Assembly: GCF_003014755.1 (NCBI RefSeq)
Contig: NZ_PYAW01000001.1
Location: 1,736,001 to 1,800,000, forward strand
Reading direction: 5' to 3'
Length of the DNA stretch: 64,000 bases
DNA from: Chitinophaga niastensis
Lineage (GTDB): Bacteria; Bacteroidota; Bacteroidia; Chitinophagales; Chitinophagaceae
The notes under the pieces were generated by a model, which did no database searches, was not told the DNA's origin, and saw only the letters and a list, made by a program, of their open reading frames with translations. Positions 1 to 7,241 of the stretch are shown piece by piece (positions within the stretch are counted from its first letter, which is position 1; each line of letters opens with the position of its first letter). The translations under genes were made by a program, and so were the position numbers.

Positions 1-40
1 TATATCACCAGCATTTGGAATTTGCTAAAATCATATAAGA

Positions 41-628
41 ATGGCGTATAATAAAATTGAAACCTTCGATGAGAAGGTCACGTCCGGTCTTGTAGACCAT
101 TACAAAGAATGCCTGGAATTGTTGGGAGAAGATTCGGAGAGGGAAGGGCTTTTGAAAACGCCGGAGCGGATAGCTAAGGCGATGCAGTTCCTTACCCAGG
201 GCTATCAGCAGGATGCACGCGAAATCCTGAATGGTGCCAGATTTACAGAAGCGTATAGTGAAATGGTGATCGTGAAGGATATAGAATTGTATTCTATGTG
301 TGAGCATCATATGTTGCCGTTCTTCGGAAAAGCGCATGTAGCTTATATTCCCAACGGTTACATCACCGGTTTGAGCAAAATAGCACGTGTAGTGGATGTA
401 TATGCGCGTAGATTGCAGGTACAGGAACGTTTAACACATCAGATCCTGGATGCTATACAGGAATCCCTGATGCCGGAAGGTGTTGCAGTTGTAATAGAGG
501 CGCAGCATCTGTGTATGATGATGCGGGGTGTACAAAAACAGAATTCCCTTACCACCACCTCTGCATTCAGTGGCCAATTTCAAGATGGCACTACAAGAGC
601 AGAGTTCATGAAACTGATTGGTAAATAG
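41..628 (+). CDS. folE: GTP cyclohydrolase I
   Basis: Converts GTP to 7,8-dihydroneopterin triphosphate, the first step of tetrahydrofolate (and, with QueE in the same window, deazapurine) synthesis; cytosolic. The 195-residue protein has the usual length and the family blocks: a zinc-binding [20 protein letters not shown] segment, [20 protein letters not shown], and near the C terminus [15 protein letters not shown] carrying the second zinc cysteine followed by TTTSAFSG. The ATG at 41 is the only sensible start. It is a single-gene unit closed by its own hairpin terminator. Identity is very secure. Confidence 0.97.
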   Translation: MAYNKIETFDEKVTSGLVDHYKECLELLGEDSEREGLLKTPERIAKAMQFLTQGYQQDAREILNGARFTEAYSEMVIVKDIELYSMCEHHMLPFFGKAHVAYIPNGYITGLSKIARVVDVYARRLQVQERLTHQILDAIQESLMPEGVAVVIEAQHLCMMMRGVQKQNSLTTTSAFSGQFQDGTTRAEFMKLIGK

Positions 629-646
629 GTATTGCCTGTTTACGTA

Positions 647-679
647 AAAAATGGTCCAGGCTAAGCCGGGACCATTTTT
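647..679 (+). terminator. Rho-independent terminator of folE
   Basis: An 11-bp perfect stem (AAAAATGGTCC at 647-657 with GGACCATTTTT at 669-679) sits 19 bases after the folE stop. The A-run before and T-run after the stem make it usable in both directions. Confidence 0.75.
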
Positions 680-742
680 GTTTGGACGTTATGTCGTTGA
701 AATAAAATAGTCAATCTCTTTTTCTTAAAAATTAATTGATTG

Positions 743-750
743 TATATTTG
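743..750 (+). promoter_or_regulatory. Possible -7 element of the fabD promoter
   Basis: TATATTTG matches the Bacteroidota -7 consensus TAnnTTTG and lies 40 bases before the fabD ATG in a very A+T-rich stretch. The -33 side is only a T-rich TTT at 721, so the call is tentative. Confidence 0.35.
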
Positions 751-790
751 AATTATTTTTTATTTGATAAGATAAATACAATATATCCAC

Positions 791-1681
791 ATGAAGCATG
801 CATACGTATTTCCCGGACAAGGTTCTCAGTTTCCGGGTATGGGCAAAAACCTGTATGACACCAATGCAAAAGCAAAAGAACTTTTTGAACAAGCCAATGA
901 TATTTTAGGCTTCCGCATTTCTGATATCATGTTTAATGGTACTGACCAGGATCTGAAACAAACAAACGTTACACAGCCTGCTGTATTTCTGCATGCTGTG
1001 ATAGCATTCCTCTGCACGGAGCATTCGCAGCCGGATATGGTAGCTGGTCACTCTTTAGGTGAATTTTCTGCCCTGGTGGCAAATGGTACTTTATCATTTG
1101 AAGTGGCCTTGCGCCTGGTAGCGATCCGTGCTAATGCCATGCAAAAAGCATGTGAGGTACAACCCTCTACAATGGCTGCTGTATTGGCACTGGATGATGC
1201 AAAGGTAGAAGAGATCTGTGCGGCAGTAACTGCTGAAACCGGCGAAGTAGTGGTACCTGCCAACTATAACTGTCCTGGTCAGCTGGTTATTTCAGGTACT
1301 ATCAAAGGAGTAGAAATTGCCTGCGAAAGAATGAAAGCAGCTGGTGCTAAAAGAGCGCTGATACTGCCTGTGGGCGGTGCTTTCCACTCTCCGTTAATGG
1401 CACCCGCAAAAGAAGAATTACAGGCAGCCATTGATACGGCTACTTTCAATACACCTTCCTGCCCCGTTTATCAAAACGTAGTGGCTGTTGCAGTAACAGA
1501 CCCGGTGCAGATCAAACAAAACCTGATTGATCAGTTAACCGGTGCGGTGAAATGGTCGCAATCTGTGCAGGCTATGATAGCCGACGGTGCTACCGAATTC
1601 ACTGAAGTTGGTCCTGGTAAAGTATTACAAGGCCTGGTGCAGAAGATCAATAAGGAAGCCGTTGTGAATGGCATCAATTAA
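791..1681 (+). CDS. fabD: Malonyl-CoA:ACP transacylase
   Basis: Transfers the malonyl group from CoA to acyl carrier protein, supplying the extender for type II fatty-acid synthesis; cytosolic. The 296 residues are the family length. Visible motifs are the N-terminal FPGQGSQFPGMG loop, the nucleophile elbow GHSLGE with Ser88, the catalytic His199 in GGAFHSPLM, and a C-terminal GPGKVL. FabH, the enzyme that uses its product, lies about 8 kb away rather than in the same operon. The gene is monocistronic between the folE terminator and a strong bidirectional hairpin. Confidence 0.97.
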   Translation: MKHAYVFPGQGSQFPGMGKNLYDTNAKAKELFEQANDILGFRISDIMFNGTDQDLKQTNVTQPAVFLHAVIAFLCTEHSQPDMVAGHSLGEFSALVANGTLSFEVALRLVAIRANAMQKACEVQPSTMAAVLALDDAKVEEICAAVTAETGEVVVPANYNCPGQLVISGTIKGVEIACERMKAAGAKRALILPVGGAFHSPLMAPAKEELQAAIDTATFNTPSCPVYQNVVAVAVTDPVQIKQNLIDQLTGAVKWSQSVQAMIADGATEFTEVGPGKVLQGLVQKINKEAVVNGIN

Positions 1682-1763
1682 TTTTTTCAGATAATAATTT
1701 TAAGGGGAGATATAAGCGAATAACTACGCTTGTATCTCCCCTTAAAATTATTATCTGAAAAAA
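1682..1763. terminator. Long bidirectional hairpin between convergent genes
   Basis: Arms of 37 bases (1682-1718 and 1727-1763) pair with a single mismatch around an 8-base loop. The stem has a G+C-rich core (AAGGGGAGAT) and ends in T6 on each strand, so it should terminate both fabD and the convergent acetyltransferase. It begins one base after the fabD stop and ends just before the stop codon of the minus-strand gene. Confidence 0.8.
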
Positions 1764-1764
1764 A

Positions 1765-2616
1765 TTACATCTCCAGTGCCATTTCGTACTGTGATATATA
1801 GTGTTCGAATCCCGCCTGTTTCAGGAAGGTCCCTATCTCCGGAAAATTCTCATCAATATTAATAATGCTCATTTGCCCATCCAGCTCGGTGGATACATGT
1901 TGCAATAAAGCATTGCCTACGCCTCTTCTGCGGAAGTCAGGATGTACAGCTATACTTCTTATTCTGCGGGTATCTCTGTGTACACTGATGAAGCCCGCTA
2001 GCTGACCGTTTATCATTGCTTCCCAGGTACCGGTGAAGGACGTTTCCCGCTGAATACTTTTAGTAGTATTAGACCAGGTAGGCGCCATATCCAGAAAGGT
2101 AGATAATATGCTCCAGTCGGGCGCTGTATTTTCTTTTATGGAGATGTCTGCCGCGATTTTACCTGTATTTACATGACCTTTGAAGGAGTGAATAATGCGT
2201 GTTTTATGGAAGCCACTGTTTGTATAGGCTTTGACAGCCGGCAGGTTAGTGCTGATTACTTCCAGGATAATCTTTTTAATACCCTGTTGTTGATAAACAG
2301 GGATAAACTGATCGTACATTTTTTGAATAAGGTGTTGACCACGATAAGCTGGTACAACGCCCGTACCGCCATTGTATAGTACAGTAGGCTTTTCATTGTT
2401 GTCTGGTGCGTGCAGGATAAAAGCGCCTAATATGTCGCCGGTGAAAGCACCGATAGAAAAATCGCGCTGGAGGTTTTCGCCTTTCATCTTTTGCTCCAGT
2501 ATCGTGGTGGTCAGGTGCATGGGCACAATGTAATCGCTGAAAGCTGCATTAAAAGTGTTGCAGATATTCTCTGTAGATACGTTGTGAAGTGTGCGGAAAT
2601 CGTTGAGAAAAATCAT
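1765..2616 (-). CDS. Two-domain GNAT N-acetyltransferase
   Basis: Acetyl-CoA-dependent N-acetyltransferase of unknown substrate. Two GNAT modules are visible: an N-terminal one with the acetyl-CoA loop VPAYRGQHLIQKMY followed by a VKAYTNSGFHKTR segment, and a C-terminal one with the cleaner loop VHPDFRRRGVGNALL followed by IGTFLKQAGFEHY. Such duplicated GNATs are common in Bacteroidota. I chose the ATG at 2616 over an upstream TTG because the latter only adds seven non-family residues. It lies immediately downstream of a second GNAT gene on the same strand, and the two may be co-transcribed. The substrate cannot be read from sequence. Confidence 0.85.
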   Translation of the reverse strand: MIFLNDFRTLHNVSTENICNTFNAAFSDYIVPMHLTTTILEQKMKGENLQRDFSIGAFTGDILGAFILHAPDNNEKPTVLYNGGTGVVPAYRGQHLIQKMYDQFIPVYQQQGIKKIILEVISTNLPAVKAYTNSGFHKTRIIHSFKGHVNTGKIAADISIKENTAPDWSILSTFLDMAPTWSNTTKSIQRETSFTGTWEAMINGQLAGFISVHRDTRRIRSIAVHPDFRRRGVGNALLQHVSTELDGQMSIINIDENFPEIGTFLKQAGFEHYISQYEMALEM

Positions 2617-2688
2617 AGTGGAATGGTATGTCACCAATATTAATAATGATTGATGACATACCCGCCGGGATTTATATGAGCGGAAAAA

Positions 2689-3156
2689 TTATTGCAATTC
2701 CATGCTTACATTAATCCATTCCGGATCAAATTTATCCGTATATTTTTTGTAGAAATTAATGGCTGGCGTATTCCATTCCAGTACCTGGAATACGATGCCG
2801 CTGAATTTCTTTTCCTGTGCTTCAATAATCAGCTGATCAAAGAGCAGCTTGCCGGCACCTTTACCACGCCAGTTTTCCGTTATAATGATATCTTCCAGGT
2901 ACATACGGCAACCTTTCCAGGTAGAGTAGCGGATATAGTACAATGCAAAACCTATGATCACCTCTTTGCCATTTATCTGCGCAATAGCATTGAATGCTTT
3001 CCAAACAGGATTAGCACCAAATCCGGCCTCTTCAAAATGCGACAGGCTTACTGTTACTTCGGGTAATGCTTTTTCATATGCAGCCAGTTCACGGATAAGC
3101 TCCAGTAAACGCGGACAATCTTCTTTTCGTGCAACCCTTAACGTTATATCCTCCAT
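2689..3156 (-). CDS. GNAT acetyltransferase, diamine/polyamine type
   Basis: A 155-residue single-domain acetyltransferase. The order of blocks resembles the spermidine/spermine acetyltransferase branch: MEDITLRVARKEDCPRLLEL at the start, YYIRYSTWKGCRMYLEDI in the middle, the acetyl-CoA loop WRGKGAGKLLFDQL, and VLEWNTPAINFYKKY near the end. The ATG at 3156 gives the canonical N terminus; upstream codons extend into the intergenic region. Polyamine or diamine acetylation, or modification of a thialysine-like amine, is the family expectation; the exact amine is not shown by the sequence. Confidence 0.85.
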   Translation of the reverse strand: MEDITLRVARKEDCPRLLELIRELAAYEKALPEVTVSLSHFEEAGFGANPVWKAFNAIAQINGKEVIIGFALYYIRYSTWKGCRMYLEDIIITENWRGKGAGKLLFDQLIIEAQEKKFSGIVFQVLEWNTPAINFYKKYTDKFDPEWINVSMELQ

Positions 3157-3167
3157 ATGCGTAAGTA

Positions 3168-3560
3168 TTAATCCGGTGAATCGGCAATTTGTTTTAATAA
3201 TTTGGGCCACCAGTCTATTTTACCCCAACGTTTGCCAAAACATACAATCACGGCCTGTTTGCGGGGACAAATATAAATCAGCTGTTCTTTTACACCTAAT
3301 GCAAAATAATCAAAATTGTGCGTATCTGTTTTGTAGCCCCACCACAGGTATTTGTAGTATCCATGTGGACTACCGGCCAGGGCGTTAAAGCCACCCTCCA
3401 TTTTGGTAAAGCCGGATTGGTGGCTGATTTTATTCAGTCCCGGTGCCTTGTATTGCGGAATGTAAGCGCCTGCAGGGGCCTGTATGCTATCAATGGCACC
3501 CTCTTCCTGCGCAATACCCCGTGGACGTCATGGATCTGGCAATTGAAAAGGAAGTGTTAA
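3168..3560 (-). pseudogene. Remnant of a serine beta-lactamase-like hydrolase
   Basis: Only the C-terminal third of a class C beta-lactamase/serine hydrolase survives. One frame reads from about 3525 to the TAA at 3168 and contains IAQEEGAIDS, PHGYYKYLWWGYKTD and ALGVKEQLIYICPRKQAVIV, which match the family's usual YGYxWW...AxGxxGQxIYVxPxxxxVIV end. An in-frame TGA lies just upstream of this stretch, and an SIARSM segment typical of the preceding helix appears in another frame, so at least one frameshift is present. The catalytic SxxK and YxN regions are absent. It is not expected to encode an active enzyme. Confidence 0.65.
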
Positions 3561-3747
3561 TATCATTTTGTGTGCAGGCGTTTAAATAAGACTTAAACAG
3601 GATATGGTTATGTTGCATTACAATACAGGCAGTAGTGCATGCATAGTATATAGGTTAAGGAGCGGACAAAGATCGTAAGGTAAAATGAAAAACAATATTG
3701 TAATTTGTAGGATGATTGCTGGGAGATAGCATTAACCACTTTTGTAC

Positions 3748-4239
3748 ATGAAAGAAATACTCGTGCATTATTCGTCTTACAACTACTGGGCTAATCAGCA
3801 GTTGTTGAAGGTGTTGCTAAAACTAACTGATGAACAGCAGGACCGTGAGCTGGGAGGTAGTTTATCTTCGCTGCGCAAAACGGTGTACCATTTATGGCGC
3901 GAGGAAAGTCTTTGGCATCAACGGTTACAGCTGGTGGAGAAAGCCACAGATCCTACTAATGATTTCAGCGGCTCCTTTGCCACAGCTTGTGAACACTGGG
4001 TGCGACAATCGTTACAACTGCAGGAATGGGTGCAAAAGGCTACCCCTGTGAAATTGAATCACACTATTGCATATACACAGAAAAAAAGTGAACATCATAA
4101 AATAGCCGTGCACCAGGTGATCATGCATGCATGTAATCACGCTGCATTTTACCGCGGACAGTTGGTATATATGCTTCAACAGCTGGGGGTAAGTAAAATA
4201 CCTGATACAGATTATAATCGTTTTAAACCGAAAAAATAG
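3748..4239 (+). CDS. DinB-like putative metal-dependent hydrolase
   Basis: A 163-residue four-helix-bundle protein of the DinB/YfiT superfamily. The N terminus YSSYNYWANQQLL, the first histidine in VYHLWREESLW and the last metal site in HACNHAAFYRGQLVYMLQQLG are typical of the family, whose members use a three-histidine metal site and often act in thiol-dependent chemistry. The ATG at 3748 was chosen over a TTG two codons earlier. It is a monocistronic gene. A second DinB protein occurs on the minus strand at 48990-49556. The specific reaction is unknown. Confidence 0.85.
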   Translation: MKEILVHYSSYNYWANQQLLKVLLKLTDEQQDRELGGSLSSLRKTVYHLWREESLWHQRLQLVEKATDPTNDFSGSFATACEHWVRQSLQLQEWVQKATPVKLNHTIAYTQKKSEHHKIAVHQVIMHACNHAAFYRGQLVYMLQQLGVSKIPDTDYNRFKPKK

Positions 4240-4288
4240 GCTGTTTTATGTTATTTTTACTGGATACTTTTTGCCTTAAAATTCCTTT

Positions 4289-4984
4289 ATGACTGCCGCT
4301 TCTTTTTATGAAAAAGCCCCGAAACACCTGGTGGCTGTAGATTGTATCATCTTTGGTTTTGATGAGGGTCGTTTGAAACTATTGGTAATTCAGCGTAAAG
4401 TAGCGCCAATGGCGGGCGAGTGGTCGCTTGTGGGTGGTTTTGTACAGTCGGCCGAAAGTACAGATGAAGCAGCAGCCAGGGTACTGGAACTCACTACAGG
4501 TTTAGATAATATCTACATGAACCAGCTGCATTGTTATGGTGAGGTAGCGCGCGACTCCGGTGCGAGGGTAATATCCGTCACTTATTATGCGCTGATCCGC
4601 ATCAAGGATCATGATCGTCCGCTGGCACGGGAGCATGGTGCACACTGGTTGGAACTGCATGAAATTCCGGCGCTGATTTTCGATCATACAAAGATGATTG
4701 AAGATGCGATGGCCGCACTCCGCAATAATGCACAGTTTCATCCTATAGGGTTTGAATTATTGCCGGAGAAGTTCACCCTTTCTCAACTAAGATGTCTCTA
4801 CGAAGAAATTTACCAGAAAACACTGGACAAGCGCAACTTCCGCAAAAAAATATTGTCGCTGGATGTGATGGAGAAGCTGGAGGAAAAAGACAAAACTTCT
4901 TCCAAAAAAGGAGCGCACCTCTATCGCTTTGATCCGAAGAAGTATGACGCACTGAAACATAAAGGCCTGGTATTCGAAATCTAG
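4289..4984 (+). CDS. Nudix-fold transcriptional regulator (NrtR/AraR-like)
   Basis: A 231-residue protein with an N-terminal Nudix fold (about 1-140) and a C-terminal winged-helix region (about 150-231, including TLSQLRCLYEEIYQ and KTLDKRNFRKKIL). This architecture is that of Nudix-related repressors, which bind sugar phosphates or ADP-ribose-type ligands and control pentose or NAD genes. The Nudix box is degenerate: in GGFVQSAESTDEAAARVLEL the glycine and first glutamate are kept, but the RExxEE catalytic part reads RVLELT, so hydrolase activity is unlikely. The target genes are not identifiable here; the flanking genes do not suggest a regulon. The stop codon overlaps the stop of the convergent gene in CTAG. 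Confidence 0.85.
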   Translation: MTAASFYEKAPKHLVAVDCIIFGFDEGRLKLLVIQRKVAPMAGEWSLVGGFVQSAESTDEAAARVLELTTGLDNIYMNQLHCYGEVARDSGARVISVTYYALIRIKDHDRPLAREHGAHWLELHEIPALIFDHTKMIEDAMAALRNNAQFHPIGFELLPEKFTLSQLRCLYEEIYQKTLDKRNFRKKILSLDVMEKLEEKDKTSSKKGAHLYRFDPKKYDALKHKGLVFEI

Positions 4985-5187
4985 GGTTTAATGAGCGCTG
5001 TATCTATTCCCATTTTCTTTAATCCTTTGTCACCGGCTTCGGTGATGTAGTAATGTTTTTCGCTGCTGAGATCCCTGGCAATCCATCCTTTCTCTATAAA
5101 ATTGTCTAACAGCAATGAGCCCAGTTTGCCGCCGAGATGGTTGTAGCAAAGCTTTGCGGGTATTTTATCATTTTTTTCTGCAGGCAT
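4981..5187 (-). CDS. Tiny ArsR-type winged-helix protein
   Basis: A 68-residue protein when started at the ATG at 5187. The segment CYNHLGGKLGSLLLDNFIEK, then GWIARD and YYITEAGDKGLKKMGID, resembles the C-terminal module found after the winged helix in some ArsR-family regulators (HLAGxLGxxLLxxxxxxGWI), here standing alone. Such stand-alone copies occur in Bacteroidota and are usually annotated as transcriptional regulators; whether they bind DNA is not known to me. The TAG stop overlaps the TAG of the convergent Nudix regulator within the palindrome CTAG. Confidence 0.65.
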   Translation of the reverse strand: MPAEKNDKIPAKLCYNHLGGKLGSLLLDNFIEKGWIARDLSSEKHYYITEAGDKGLKKMGIDTALIKP

Positions 5188-5297
5188 ATACAAAGAATTA
5201 ACAATTGATTTCTTTAAAATTAGGGAATTGATGTCAGTAAAAAAATGAATAAAATGGTTAGCGGCCTTTCCCGCAATTATGATTATTTTACATACAG

Positions 5298-7241
5298 TTG
5301 ATTCCAACCATTCCATATCCAAGATGGGTAGGCCTTTTTTGCCTGCTTTTCATTTGTGGGGCCCTGCCTGCCCAAAATAATGATATTAAGGCAATTAAGA
5401 ATACCTTGTCATCTCTGCGGGACAGCACGCAATATGTAGATGCGCTGAACAAACTTTCGGGATTGTACCAGCCCACTCAGCTGGATAGTTGCGGATTGTA
5501 TGCCAGAAACGCAAAGGATATGGCTACCCGTATCCATTATAACAAAGGCCTCGCTATAGCATTACGGAACCTGGGCAGTTATTATGCATTCAGACCGCAT
5601 AAATATCTCTCTTTTCTTTTCTATGATAATGCCTTAACGGAAAGCCGCGCTGCAGGCGATTCCATCAGTGTAGCCGCGCTGTTGATGAACATTGGGATTT
5701 ATTATCAATTCCAGGGAGCACATACTACTGCACAAAACTACCTGAACAAGGCGCTCCAATTAGCCTGGCAATTGCATAACGATTCTCTGCGGGCAGTGAT
5801 TTTAGCCAATTACTATGTGATGAATTCAGCAGATACAGCGATGCTTCCTTTGGCTCAAAAGGCATTGCAACAATCGGCTGTATTGGCCGCCAGGTACCAC
5901 GATAAGCGGGAAATGTTATATACGCAATTATTCCTGGCACATGAAGCATTGCGTGCAGGAAAAGTAAAAGACGCAGAAGACCGTTTGAAAAAAGTAATAT
6001 TCACAGCAGATAGTACCGGGTTGAATTATCTGGCTATGTACGCCTGTATGCAATTGGCAGGATATATGGTTTGGCAGCAGCAGGCGGATTCATTATTATA
6101 TCATTGTAAATCCATGGAGTACGCGGTAGCAGGTAGTTACACCGGACTGATGCTGCCTGTAACAACAAAACTATATACCTATTATCACCAACGGGGAGAT
6201 AGCGCGCATGCGGCGCGGTATAGCCGTCTTGCACTCCAGGTGATGCAACAGCAGCAGGAGGATATGCAGGAAGGGGAGGCCGATTACCTGGCTTATTCAT
6301 TGGGCGATCAATTCATAGATTCATTGCAGCTGCAACATATTTCACAAACAAAGCGCTTATTGAATAGTGAAAAAGCGAATCATTTCTGGTATTATCAGTT
6401 GATCATTATAACCGTCATCGCCCTGCTGTTGCTGGTATTGCTCCTGTATTTTATCCGGGCCTACGGTATTTCCCGGCGTAACGCAGCGCAGTTGGCATTG
6501 ATACAGGAAGAGATCAGGATAAAAAATGAAGCATTACAAGCCAATGATGATTTTAAGAATAAGTTGATTTCAATGATTGCACATGATTTCAGAACACCTC
6601 TTTATAACATTGTTAATATTACCGGCTTTGTAGATGAAGAAACGCTTACGGTAACCGATGCGGCTGAAATGATCCTGGAAGTAGAACAAACAGCGGCTAC
6701 AACTTTGTTGGTATTTGATGAGATATTGAGATGGATGCATACCCAGTTATCCGGATTTGTATATCATCCCAAATCATTTGTACTGGCGGATATGATCGCT
6801 GTTATGCAACAGAGTTTGCAGCATTTGCTGGCAGAAAAAAAGTTGCAGCTGGTACTGGATATTCCACCAGGTACGATGGTGTTAGCTGATTTTGAAATGC
6901 TGCAATTTATTCATCGTAATTTTTTGCACAATGGCATTAAATTCTCTCCGGAAAATGGAGTTATAACGGTGAAGGTTATACGCAAAAATGGATGGATCGA
7001 AGTATATTTTATTGATGAAGGGCCTGGTATTAATGAGGTAATATTATCGCGGCTATTCTCCTACAGTAGCGCTGTTCATGAGCGGGAACATTCCGGTAAA
7101 GACGCTGGCCTGGCTTTGATCATCTGCAAGGATTTTATTGATAAAATGAACGGAGAGACAGGCGCCTGCAATAATGCAGATAAAGGAAGTACTTTCTTTT
7201 ACCGTTTGCCGGAAGTCCGGAAACCAACGGATGTACACTAA
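5298..7241 (+). CDS. TPR-domain sensor histidine kinase (intact)
   Basis: A 647-residue kinase. It has a signal sequence (WVGLFCLLFICGALPAQ), about 320 residues of TPR-like helical repeats that would lie in the periplasm, one membrane span (about 364-386), a short coiled coil, then a HisKA-like helix with the phosphoacceptor His429 in MIAHDFRTPL. The ATPase domain keeps the N-box (RNFLHNGIKFSPENG, Asn541/Asn545), the G1 box DEGPGI (573-578) and a G2-like GKDAGLAL. No ATG fits the signal peptide, so TTG at 5298 is the likely start. It is joined to a degraded paralog by a one-base overlap (TAATG). No response regulator is adjacent. Confidence 0.85.
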   Translation: MIPTIPYPRWVGLFCLLFICGALPAQNNDIKAIKNTLSSLRDSTQYVDALNKLSGLYQPTQLDSCGLYARNAKDMATRIHYNKGLAIALRNLGSYYAFRPHKYLSFLFYDNALTESRAAGDSISVAALLMNIGIYYQFQGAHTTAQNYLNKALQLAWQLHNDSLRAVILANYYVMNSADTAMLPLAQKALQQSAVLAARYHDKREMLYTQLFLAHEALRAGKVKDAEDRLKKVIFTADSTGLNYLAMYACMQLAGYMVWQQQADSLLYHCKSMEYAVAGSYTGLMLPVTTKLYTYYHQRGDSAHAARYSRLALQVMQQQQEDMQEGEADYLAYSLGDQFIDSLQLQHISQTKRLLNSEKANHFWYYQLIIITVIALLLLVLLLYFIRAYGISRRNAAQLALIQEEIRIKNEALQANDDFKNKLISMIAHDFRTPLYNIVNITGFVDEETLTVTDAAEMILEVEQTAATTLLVFDEILRWMHTQLSGFVYHPKSFVLADMIAVMQQSLQHLLAEKKLQLVLDIPPGTMVLADFEMLQFIHRNFLHNGIKFSPENGVITVKVIRKNGWIEVYFIDEGPGINEVILSRLFSYSSAVHEREHSGKDAGLALIICKDFIDKMNGETGACNNADKGSTFFYRLPEVRKPTDVH

